Source: Embleya sp040605455 | GTDB lineage: Bacteria; Actinomycetota; Actinomycetes; Streptomycetales; Streptomycetaceae | Assembly (NCBI RefSeq): GCF_040605455.1 | Contig: NZ_JBEXCV010000121.1 | Location: 1-27,770, forward strand | Reading direction: 5' to 3' | Length of the DNA stretch: 27,770 bases | Shown: positions 15,540 through 22,449 of the stretch, one piece after another | Numbering within the stretch: position 1 is the stretch's first letter | Layout: every line of letters begins with the position of its first letter | Notes under the pieces: model-generated | What the model was told of the DNA's origin: nothing | The model's database searches: none | The model's input: the letters and a program-made list of their open reading frames with translations, nothing else | Translations under genes and position numbers: made by a program

Positions 15540-16504
15540 TCAAGGTCGAGTGGTTCTTCTGGCTCGTCGGCGCCGTCTTCCTGGTGATGGCCGCGCAGAT
15601 GCTCGTGGACCGCAGCAATCCCAAGCGGTTCGGCAGTGCCGCGTTCTGGGGCCTGCTCGGCACGGGATTCATCTACAGTACCCGCGTCGTGGAGAAGACC
15701 TCCCCGGCCGAACCGCTGGGCGTGGCCGTGTTGGTGATGGTGTGTCTGGCCGGCTTCGGCTTCACCGGCAAGGGCACCGTGCACAGCACCGATCGTGAGC
15801 AGCGGGTCGCCATCGCCGCCCGACTCGGCAGCCGCCTCTTCATTCCGGCACTGACCATCCCGGCGGTGGCGATGGTGTGCGCGGTGATCGTCAAGAAGTG
15901 GCACATCGGCTCCGAACCGGTCCTGCAAAAGGGCAGCGAGACCCTCCTGGGTCTGGGCATCGGCGCGATCGTCGCGCTCGTGGTCGGCATGCTCGTGGTC
16001 CGCGAGAAGCGGGTGAGCGTGCCGATCCACGAGGGCCGCTCGATGCTGGAGGCGATGGGCTGGGCCCTGCTGCTGCCGCAACTGCTGGCCACGCTCGGCT
16101 CGATCTTCCAGGTGTCCGGGGTCGGCAAGCAGGTCGGCGTGATCACCTCGAAGGTGCTGCCGGACGGCAAGATCTACGTCGCGGTGATCGTGTACTGCCT
16201 GGGCATGTTCCTGTTCACCATGATCATGGGCAACGCCTTCGCCGCGTTCCCGGTGATGACCGCGGCGATCGGCTGGCCGGTGTTGGTGGTCGAGGGCGGC
16301 GGCGACCCGGCGGTGGTGCTCGCGCTGGGCATGCTCGCGGGCTTCTGCGGCACGCTGTGCACCCCGATGGCGGCCAACTTCAACATCGTGCCCGCGGCGC
16401 TGTTGGGGCTCAAGGACCAGTACGGGCCGATCAAGGCGCAACTGCCCACCGCGGGCGCGCTGCTCGTGGTCAACATCGGCATCATGTCGGCCTTCGCCTT
16501 CTGA
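15536..16504 (+). CDS. DUF979 family membrane protein, putative pyroglutamate-linked permease subunit
   Basis: The 322-residue protein has about eight to nine membrane segments, beginning WFFWLVGAVFLVMAAQML and ending LLVVNIGIMSAFAF. Recognisable blocks are NPKRFGSAAFWGLLGTGFIY, FIPALTIPAVAMVCAVIVKKW, VYCLGMFLFTMIMGNAFAAFPVMTAAIG and CGTLCTPMAANFNIVPAALLGLKDQYGPIKAQ, which I associate with DUF979. The GTG start at 15536 overlaps the DUF969 stop codon and has GAGGGGAAG before it, so the two are coupled and probably form one complex in the cytoplasmic membrane. It is followed after 57 bp by pcp. Confidence 0.82.
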   Translation: MIKVEWFFWLVGAVFLVMAAQMLVDRSNPKRFGSAAFWGLLGTGFIYSTRVVEKTSPAEPLGVAVLVMVCLAGFGFTGKGTVHSTDREQRVAIAARLGSRLFIPALTIPAVAMVCAVIVKKWHIGSEPVLQKGSETLLGLGIGAIVALVVGMLVVREKRVSVPIHEGRSMLEAMGWALLLPQLLATLGSIFQVSGVGKQVGVITSKVLPDGKIYVAVIVYCLGMFLFTMIMGNAFAAFPVMTAAIGWPVLVVEGGGDPAVVLALGMLAGFCGTLCTPMAANFNIVPAALLGLKDQYGPIKAQLPTAGALLVVNIGIMSAFAF

Positions 16505-16561
16505 GCCCGCGTTCGCCCCGCCCCTTCCCCATCACCCGGCCGTCCCAGGAGAACAACAACC

Positions 16562-17206
16562 ATGACCCGCGTACTCGTCACCGGATTCGACACCTTCGCC
16601 GGCGAGGCCACCAACCCATCGTGGGAGGCCGTTCGTTTGCTCGCGGACGCGCCCGAACCGGGCCTTGCGGTGACGGCGGTCAAGCTCTCCTGCGTGTACG
16701 GGGTCGCACTGGAGGAACTGCGGGCGGCCGTCGAGCGGGTCGATCCCGATCTGGTGCTGTGTGTGGGCCAGGCCGGCGGCCGGCCGGACGTGACCGTGGA
16801 GCGGGTCGCCATCAACATCGACGACGCCCGGATCCCGGACAACGCCGGCCGGCAGCCGATCGACACACCGATCGTCGAGGCGGGCCCCGCCGCGTACTTC
16901 GCCACGCTGCCTGCCAAGGCGTGTGTCGCGGCGGCCCGCGCGGCCGGCGTGCCCGCATCGGTGTCCCAGACGGCCGGCACCTTCGTCTGCAACCACGTCT
17001 TCTACGGCCTGATGCACCTGCTCGCCACCGAACGCCCCACCACCCGCGGCGGCTTCGTGCACGTTCCGTTCTCCTGCGACCAGGTCACCGACCGGGTGGC
17101 CCCCTCGCTCCCGCTGCCCACGATCGCCGCCGGCCTGCGCGCGATCATGACCACGGCCGCCACCCGCACCGACGACATCACCGCTTCGGGCGGCGCCACC
17201 CACTGA
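16562..17206 (+). CDS. pcp: Pyroglutamyl-peptidase I (peptidase C15)
   Basis: The 214-residue enzyme begins VLVTGFDTFAGEATNPSWEAV, the family's N-terminal signature. It has the catalytic Glu in GGRPDVTVERVAINIDDARIPDNAG, the catalytic Cys in AGTFVCNHVFYGLMH and the His in GGFVHVPF, so the Glu-Cys-His set is complete. AGGAG lies 10 nt before the ATG. It removes N-terminal pyroglutamate from peptides in the cytoplasm, releasing 5-oxoproline. Downstream of the DUF969/DUF979 genes and divergent from pxpABC, it supplies the substrate of the 5-oxoprolinase encoded next door. Confidence 0.95.
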   Translation: MTRVLVTGFDTFAGEATNPSWEAVRLLADAPEPGLAVTAVKLSCVYGVALEELRAAVERVDPDLVLCVGQAGGRPDVTVERVAINIDDARIPDNAGRQPIDTPIVEAGPAAYFATLPAKACVAAARAAGVPASVSQTAGTFVCNHVFYGLMHLLATERPTTRGGFVHVPFSCDQVTDRVAPSLPLPTIAAGLRAIMTTAATRTDDITASGGATH

Positions 17207-17228
17207 GAACCGCGCCGGCTCGGACCGT

Positions 17229-17888
17229 TCAGTCGTCCGCCGCCGACCAGAACATGCCGACCTCGTCATCGGAGACGACCACGAGTGCGATACAGCCCGC
17301 GCCCAGGCCGACCAGGTTGTTGGAGCACTGGACGAAGTCGTGATCGCGCGCCGCGAGCGGGGTGGGACTGTCGTTGACGTAGTACCGGGCACGGCGACCG
17401 AAGCGGTCGAGCAACGTCTCCGCGGCCCGGATCGCCCGCTCGTCCTCGCGGGTTTCCATATCCCAACACGACGTCCTGAGGCATTGTGCCGCCGCCATCC
17501 AACCCACCTCGTCGAGTTGGGGCAGGAGAGTGTGGCCCTCGGTCACGCCGAACTCGATCCAATCGACGGCCATGTTCGCCCACCCGCGAGGATCCGAGTC
17601 GTACTCCGTGGCCGCGTACCAACCGTCCGGCCCGGCCTCGTGCCGACGCCGTTCGAACCGCTCCACGTTGTGACGCCGCATCATCTCCGCGGCGACGCGA
17701 GCCCAGGCCCGATTGTCGGGAACATCGGCGATGTGGAATGGGTACGTTTCCGGAAGGTTCAACGCGTACGCGCGCCACGGACTCGGTCGCGGTCCCCGCG
17801 GTGCGACGCGGACCACCTTGAGGTGATCGCGGAGTTCATCCAACGCGGCGGCCCAGGCCGCCGCCTCCGGCGTCGATGTCGTGCTCAT
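17229..17888 (-). CDS. Hypothetical protein, 219 aa
   Basis: I do not recognise a family. The product is soluble-looking, acidic overall and rich in Trp, with an N-terminal Ala/Asp-rich helix, a middle section RGWANMAVDWIEFGVTEGHTLLPQLDEVGWMAAAQCLRTSCWDMETREDERAIRAAETLLDRFG that looks helical, and a C-terminal strand-rich end (CSNNLVGLGAGCIALVVVSDDEVGMFW). No signal peptide or membrane segment is seen. The ATG at 17886-17888 overlaps, by ATGA, a stop codon in the shifted frame of the decayed SET gene upstream. It converges with pcp, 22 bp apart. GC third-position pattern and absence of internal stops support a real gene. Confidence 0.7.
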   Translation of the reverse strand: MSTTSTPEAAAWAAALDELRDHLKVVRVAPRGPRPSPWRAYALNLPETYPFHIADVPDNRAWARVAAEMMRRHNVERFERRRHEAGPDGWYAATEYDSDPRGWANMAVDWIEFGVTEGHTLLPQLDEVGWMAAAQCLRTSCWDMETREDERAIRAAETLLDRFGRRARYYVNDSPTPLAARDHDFVQCSNNLVGLGAGCIALVVVSDDEVGMFWSAADD

Positions 17889-18123
17889 GAACCCGGAACG
17901 ACCGTTACACGACGCTCGTTCCCACCGGCGCCCCCTCGGCGGGCACTTGCGCCGGCGAGGCGCGCCACCAGCGCCCCACCGACGCCCCGCCGGTTCGCCG
18001 ATGGACCCGGTCGCCTGCGGCTATCGGCCGGGTCGCGAACAGTCCGAGACCCTCGATCAGGGAGGCGCGGACCACCACGTGCGGGGTGAGCCGACACGTG
18101 GATGGATATTGGTGGGTGGTCAT
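17885..18123 (-). pseudogene. Remnant of a SET-domain (protein-lysine methyltransferase-like) gene
   Basis: From the ATG at 18121-18123 a frame of 72 codons reads through TPHVVVRASLIEGLGLFAT and then RPIAAGDRVHR, the clear start of a SET domain (S-x-I-x-G-x-GLFA-T-xx-I-xx-G). After residue 50, near 17974, the sense becomes Arg/Trp junk. The next frame continues plausibly (ALVARLAGASARRGG... then VTVVPGS) and stops at 17885. The downstream catalytic NHSCxPN region is absent. A full gene would be about 150 residues or more, so this is a frameshifted and truncated relic, or less likely a short frameshifted protein coupled to the next gene. Confidence 0.62.
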
Positions 18124-18179
18124 CTCGCTCGCTTTCGACGGGTGACTGCTCGGTGGGTGCGGGTCGACGGTCCCCGCCG

Positions 18180-18222
18180 CGCATCCCGCTCCCGGATGCG
18201 GCCGTACCCGCCGCCGGCGGGT
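18180..18222 (-). terminator. Two adjacent stem-loops after the MFS gene
   Basis: ACCCGCC/GGCGGGT (18206-18212 with 18216-18222, 3-nt loop) and CGCATCC/GGATGCG (18180-18186 with 18194-18200, 7-nt loop) follow the minus-strand MFS stop codon by about 20 nt. Together they make a credible rho-independent-like terminator without a U-tract. Confidence 0.55.
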
Positions 18223-18242
18223 GGCTGTCGGGGCGGGGGAGG

Positions 18243-19790
18243 TCAGGCGGCCACACCTGCGGCGACGGCCGGCTGGTCGGTGTTCGTCGTGGGGGCGTTC
18301 GCCGCGAGCGCCTCCGCCGTCGGTGCGTCCGACTTCGGGTCGCGGATCAGGATCAGCGCGAGTGCGGCGGCGGCCAGGACGCATGCGGCGCCGGCCCAGA
18401 ATCCGGCCGACATCGCGCTGGTGAATGCCTCGCGGGCGGTCTCGGCCAGGGCGTGCTCGCCGGAGGCGTCGGCCAAGGCGAGCGCGTCGGAGATCGACTG
18501 CCTGGCCTGCTCGGGTGCCGAGTCGGGCATCGCGCCGGTGTAGGTGCCGGAGAGGATGCTGCCCAGTACGGCCACGCCGAGCGCGGCACCCGCCTGCTGC
18601 ACGGTGTCGTTGAGCGCCGAGCCGGCGCCGGCGTGCTCGGCGGGCACCGCGCCCATCAGGGCTCCGGTCGCCGCCGGCATCGCCAATCCGCCGCCCATGC
18701 CGATCAGCACCATGGCCGTGGACAACATCCCGAATCCGGCGTCCGAGGGCAGGCTCGCCAGCGCGCCGAACCCAGCCGCGATGACCACCAGGCCGACGGC
18801 GGTCATCGGCCGGTTGCCGATCCGGTTGCCGAGCGTGGCGCCGATGCCGTTGAACGCCAGCGAGGCGACCGCCAGCGGGGCGAAGGCCAGGCCGGTCTTG
18901 CTGGGCGAGTAACCGAGCACGAACTGGAGGTACTGGGTCAGGATCAGCATCAGGCCGCCGTTGGCGAAGGTCAGCAGGACGAGCGAGAAGCCGGCGCCGG
19001 TGAAGACGCGGTTGCGGAACAGGGCGAGCGGGATCATCGGGTGCGGCGTACGGGTCTCCCAGATGCCGAACGCCACCAGGCAGACCACGGCCGACCCCAG
19101 CGAGAGCTGCGTGCTCGGGTGCGTGAGGCCCTGCTTCGCGGATTCGATGATGGTCCACACCAGCGCCGTCATGCCGACCATCGACAGCAGCATGCCCACC
19201 ACGTCGGTCCGGCGCGCCGGACCCTTGGACTCGGGCATCAGCACGATCGCGGCGACGATCGCGACGAGCGCGATCGGCACGTTCATCAGGAAGATCGCGC
19301 CCCACCAGAAGTGCGCGATCAGCACCCCGCCGACCACCGGACCGCCGACCAGGCCGACCATGGCCACCGCGCTCCACGCGGTGATCGCTTTGCGTCGCTC
19401 CTCGTCGTCGAAGACGGTGATCAGGATGGACAACGTGCTCGGCATGATCAACGCACCGCCGACGCCCATCAGGACCCGGCCGGCGATCAGTTGCCCGGGA
19501 TCGGCGGCGAAGGTGGCCGCGAGTGAGGCGATGCCGAAGATCGCCAATCCGATGATCATGACCCGCCTTCGACCGAACCGGTCGGACAGGCTGCCTGCGG
19601 TGAGCAGCAGGCCGGCGAAGACCAGCACGTAGGACTCGATGATCCATTGGATCTCCTGGGCGTTCGCCCCCAAGTCCTCGGCGATCGGCGGGATCGACAC
19701 GGTGAGCACCATGTTGTCCACGACCAGGACCAGCGTGCTCAGGCACAACACGATCAGGATGAGCCAGCGGCGCGGGTTGCGGTTTTCCAT
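18243..19790 (-). CDS. MFS drug exporter, DHA2 family (14 membrane segments)
   Basis: The 515-residue membrane protein starts RRWLILIVLCLSTLVLVVDNMVLTVSIPPI with the D in helix 1 typical of DHA2 pumps. It has the loop 2-3 motif GSLSDRFGRRRVM (motif A), the GRVLMGVGGALIMPSTLSIL segment (motif B region), and motif C-like WSAVAMVGLVGGPVVGGVL, with about 14 hydrophobic helices in all. I chose the ATG at 19788-19790; open frame continues upstream but through the promoter region. Divergent from the TetR gene, with three operator-like palindromes between. It is likely to expel a toxic small molecule by proton antiport; the substrate is unknown. Confidence 0.92.
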   Translation of the reverse strand: MENRNPRRWLILIVLCLSTLVLVVDNMVLTVSIPPIAEDLGANAQEIQWIIESYVLVFAGLLLTAGSLSDRFGRRRVMIIGLAIFGIASLAATFAADPGQLIAGRVLMGVGGALIMPSTLSILITVFDDEERRKAITAWSAVAMVGLVGGPVVGGVLIAHFWWGAIFLMNVPIALVAIVAAIVLMPESKGPARRTDVVGMLLSMVGMTALVWTIIESAKQGLTHPSTQLSLGSAVVCLVAFGIWETRTPHPMIPLALFRNRVFTGAGFSLVLLTFANGGLMLILTQYLQFVLGYSPSKTGLAFAPLAVASLAFNGIGATLGNRIGNRPMTAVGLVVIAAGFGALASLPSDAGFGMLSTAMVLIGMGGGLAMPAATGALMGAVPAEHAGAGSALNDTVQQAGAALGVAVLGSILSGTYTGAMPDSAPEQARQSISDALALADASGEHALAETAREAFTSAMSAGFWAGAACVLAAAALALILIRDPKSDAPTAEALAANAPTTNTDQPAVAAGVAA

Positions 19791-19844
19791 GGTGGGCCCC
19801 CAGATGTCGGTACTGCTTCGATGTTGCGTACGCCGTGCTCTTCT

Positions 19845-19947
19845 TGCGAACACTGTACGCATGAAAGAACGATGTGCGCAATGCGCGAACACAGTGCGCA
19901 TACGCCTTCGCGTGTCGGGTGTACGCAGAATGCGCACGGTGTGCGCT
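19845..19947. promoter_or_regulatory. Three TetR operator-like palindromes (TGCGNACANTGTNCGCA)
   Basis: The divergent MFS/TetR promoter contains TGCGAACACTGTACGCA (19845-19861, a palindrome except for its centre), CGCGAACACAGTGCGCA (19884-19900) and TGCGCACGGTGTGCGCT (19931-19947), all fitting one 17-bp pattern. Half sites such as TGTACGCA (about 19919-19926) lie between. Centres are about 39 and 47 bp apart. The arrangement fits repression of both genes by the TetR product. Confidence 0.75.
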
Positions 19948-20008
19948 AGCGTCGGGCGCAGAGCACGAGAGCAGTCGTGCCGGCGGATGAGAAGTAGCGA
20001 GGGGCCGT

Positions 20009-20728
20009 ATGTCAGGCGATCAGAAGTCGATCGATTCCGTGTGGACCCGCCCGCGGCGGCAGCGGGAGCAGCTGAGTCGGGAACAGATCGTGGCCGAGGC
20101 CGTGCGGCTGTTGGACGAGGAGGGCTTGGAGGCGCTGAGCATGCGGCGCCTGGGCACCCGCCTGAATGCGGGGGCCACGTCGCTGTATCGGCATGTGGCC
20201 AACAAGGACGAGCTGATCGAGTTGGTCGTGGACGAGGTCTACGGCGAACTGGACGTGCCGGACGTGAGCGATCCGGCGAACTGGCGCTCGGCGGCCGGCC
20301 GGTGCGCGTACAGCCTGCGGGCGATGGTGCTGCGGCATCCCTGGGTCGCCTCGCTGCTCGGCCAGGTGGGCCTGGCCTACCTCGGGCCGAACGTGCTGCG
20401 GCTGTCCGAGCGCATGCTGGCCATGCTCGACACCGCCGGGTTCCCCGCGGCGGAGACCCATCGGGCGATGAGTACGGTGCTGGCGTACGTGATCGGGATG
20501 GCCACCGCCGAGGCCGCCTACATGTCGATGCTCGTGCGCAGCGGTCGAACCGAGCAGGAGTGGATGGCGAGCCTGCAGTCGAGCACCGAACAGGTCATGG
20601 CGGAGCATCCGCGGCTACTCGAGGGGCAGCAGGCCCATCGCAACCGGGATCCGGAGCAGGCCCGCGACGAGAGCTTCGACTACGGCCTCCAGCGGGTGCT
20701 GGACGGCTTGGCGGTGCGGTTGGGCTAG
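20009..20728 (+). CDS. TetR/AcrR-family regulator of the MFS exporter
   Basis: The 239-residue protein has a classic N-terminal HTH (QLSREQIVAEAVRLLDEEGLEALSMRRLGTRLNAGATSLYRHVANKDELIELVVDEV) and a helical ligand domain with SLRAMVLRHPWVASLLG and a final DESFDYGLQRVLDGL, the pattern of the TetR_C_1 subgroup that includes tetracycline-type repressors. GAGGGG precedes the ATG at 20009. It is divergent from the exporter gene and should repress it, and itself, until a ligand binds. Confidence 0.92.
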   Translation: MSGDQKSIDSVWTRPRRQREQLSREQIVAEAVRLLDEEGLEALSMRRLGTRLNAGATSLYRHVANKDELIELVVDEVYGELDVPDVSDPANWRSAAGRCAYSLRAMVLRHPWVASLLGQVGLAYLGPNVLRLSERMLAMLDTAGFPAAETHRAMSTVLAYVIGMATAEAAYMSMLVRSGRTEQEWMASLQSSTEQVMAEHPRLLEGQQAHRNRDPEQARDESFDYGLQRVLDGLAVRLG

Positions 20729-20786
20729 TGCCGGCCGGTGCGCCCGGTGGCGGCTCCGCCCTATCCCGCCGGTTCGCGCGCCGTGA

Positions 20787-21578
20787 TCAGGATGTCTGGG
20801 GCGTCTCCTCGCGACCGTCGTGCGGCCCGGGTACGGGTGGCGGTGACGGCGAGGTCCCGGCGGTGGATGCCGGCCGACGTTTGGATCGCGCGGTCTTCTC
20901 GCGTATCGCCTCGGCGCGCAACCGCCGCTCGTGTCGACGGGTCGTCACCACCACCACGACCACCACCGACAGTGCGCCCGCCGCGTGGGCGAGCGCCAAC
21001 ATCATCCGCCCGTGTACGAAGCCCATTTCCAGCTCGATCTGCCGGTCGGTCGGGCCGTCCCATGGTTCGCCCATGATGCCCAGCAGCCGGCTCATCGTGG
21101 TCACCCCGAGCACCACCACGGCCGCCGCGGCCACCGGTAGAGGGCGGATCGCGGTGAGCCGGGCCTCCCGCGTCCAACGCGCCGGACTGCGCGAACCGCC
21201 GAATCCTTCCGATGGCCCGTACCAGGACTTGCGGTTCCGGGACACCAGGACGGCCCACCACACGAAGAGGACGACCATCGCCACGCTCGTGACCAAGAGC
21301 ACCGTCACCGCCACGCCGGTGGCGCCGTTCCCACGTGGTGCGAGCTGCGCGGTCGCCCGCAGGGCTTCCCGCTCGGCCGGTTGGTCGATCCGCGACGCCA
21401 GGTCGGTGCGCCAGTTCCGGTACACGAAATAGGCGAACAGGTCTGCGACGACCATCGCCGTCGACGACGCGGCCGCCGCGACACCGACGCGCCGCATCGA
21501 GGCCGGCCGCAGGGGAGGCGGTGGGAGAGGTTGTACCCAAACCATCAACGGCGGCGCATCGCCGGATCGATCGGACAC
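20787..21578 (-). CDS. Hypothetical membrane protein with four predicted helices
   Basis: I do not recognise a family. The 263-residue protein has hydrophobic segments at about 28-52 (RRVGVAAAASSTAMVVAD...), 86-110 (GVAVTVLLVTSVAMVVLFVWW), 146-166 (PVAAAAVVVLGVTTMSRLLG) and 190-212 (ALAHAAGALSVVVVVVVTT), and a long Arg/Ser/Pro-rich tail. I chose the GTG at 21576-21578, preceded by GGGGGGA. It converges with the tetR gene. Nothing in its surroundings defines a job. Confidence 0.68.
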   Translation of the reverse strand: MSDRSGDAPPLMVWVQPLPPPPLRPASMRRVGVAAAASSTAMVVADLFAYFVYRNWRTDLASRIDQPAEREALRATAQLAPRGNGATGVAVTVLLVTSVAMVVLFVWWAVLVSRNRKSWYGPSEGFGGSRSPARWTREARLTAIRPLPVAAAAVVVLGVTTMSRLLGIMGEPWDGPTDRQIELEMGFVHGRMMLALAHAAGALSVVVVVVVTTRRHERRLRAEAIREKTARSKRRPASTAGTSPSPPPVPGPHDGREETPQTS

Positions 21579-21709
21579 GGCCGGTCCCCCCGTTCGGGAA
21601 ATGCTTCGTACCCCAAGGATCGTGACGCGGCATCAGGTCGACCAGACCGCCGGCCGCTTCGTACGCGAACCGTCACCATCCCGCGACGCGCCTCGTCCGC
21701 GAACCGGAC
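21579..21709. other. Gene-free stretch before the GntR fragment
   Basis: This is the upstream region of the minus-strand membrane protein gene, running into the decayed GntR sequence. I see no other gene or clear promoter. Confidence 0.4.
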
Positions 21710-21820
21710 AAGCGCTTCGGCACGTCCGACGCCGGTGCGCGAAGCGCTGCTCAAAGCCGGGCCGACTCGGGCCTGCTGCGGATCGAACGCGACCATGGAG
21801 CACGAGTGTTGGCCTGGCCG
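21710..21820 (+). pseudogene. Broken GntR-family HTH fragment
   Basis: Three short pieces in two alternating frames spell the end of a GntR winged helix: KRFGTS (21710-21727), then one base shifted PTPVREALLKAG (21726-21761), then back in the first frame ADSGLLRIERDHGARV (21761-21808) followed by LAWP. An intact gene would read ...GTS-PTPVREALLK-x-EADGLLRIERDHGARV... The pattern needs two compensating frameshifts, and no ligand domain follows. It is a relic lying just upstream of the NADAR gene. A chance resemblance is unlikely given the order and content of the pieces. Confidence 0.6.
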
Positions 21821-21956
21821 GCCCGGTCCACCGGATATCTGCCGGCCGGTCCGTTCGTGCGGATGCGATCATGCGCTCGAAGGCTGCCGAAGGCCGCCGA
21901 GGGTGCCGCGGCTCGGGCACCGCCCGGTTGGACGACGAGAGGGGCGGAGGTCTTCC

Positions 21957-22412
21957 GTGACGATCCACTTCTACGGGGCCGACGAGGTGCCGTACGGCTG
22001 CTTCTCCAACTTCGCGCCGCACGGCTTCACCGTCGAGGAGGTGTCCTGGCCGACTTCGGAACACTTCTTCCAAGCCCACAAGTTCGCCGGCACCCCGCAC
22101 GCCGAGCGCATCCGTCGCGCGCCCACGGCGCTGCGCGCGGCGGAACTGGGCCGGCTGCGGAGCGTGCCGCTGCGCCGGGACTGGGAGCGGGTCAAGGACG
22201 AGGTGATGCGGCGCGGCGTGTACGAGAAGTTCCGGCAGAATCCGCAGATTCGTACGATCCTGCTCGGGACCGGGACGCAGCCGCTGGTGGAGGACACCAC
22301 GACCGACCACTACTGGGGCCGCGGCAGCACCGGCACCGGGCGAAACATGCTCGGCCGGATCCTGGTCCGCACCAGGACCCGGCTCGCGGCCGAGGCCGAG
22401 GCCGAGGGCTGA
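21957..22412 (+). CDS. NADAR-family protein (COG3236, putative N-glycosidase)
   Basis: The 151-residue protein shows the family's core motifs: IHFYGADEVPYGCFSNFAPHGF, then SWPTSEHFFQAHKF, KDEVMRRGVYEKFRQNP, and LLGTGTQPLVEDTTTDHYWGRGSTGTGRNMLGRILVRTR, close to the usual full length. I chose the GTG at 21957 because GGAGG sits about 8 nt before it; the frame is open upstream but through the GntR relic. Known members cleave N-glycosidic bonds in ADP-ribosyl nucleotides or riboflavin-pathway intermediates. Here it stands alone, so the substrate is not indicated by neighbours. Confidence 0.9.
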   Translation: MTIHFYGADEVPYGCFSNFAPHGFTVEEVSWPTSEHFFQAHKFAGTPHAERIRRAPTALRAAELGRLRSVPLRRDWERVKDEVMRRGVYEKFRQNPQIRTILLGTGTQPLVEDTTTDHYWGRGSTGTGRNMLGRILVRTRTRLAAEAEAEG

Positions 22413-22435
22413 GTGCCCCGACCCCGGCCTCGGCC
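22394..22435. terminator. Stem-loop at the end of the NADAR gene
   Basis: GGCCGAGGCC (22394-22403, with a second overlapping copy at 22388-22397) can pair with GGCCTCGGCC at 22426-22435. It spans the NADAR stop codon and lies in the 37-bp gap between two convergent genes, so it may terminate both transcripts. The 22-nt loop makes it weaker than the other terminators here. Confidence 0.45.
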
Positions 22436-22449
22436 GTATCGCGCGTGGG

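Noticed and set aside
21545..21796. Minus-strand open frame over the GntR relic
   Set aside because: It is antisense to the recognisable GntR pieces and has no domain of its own.
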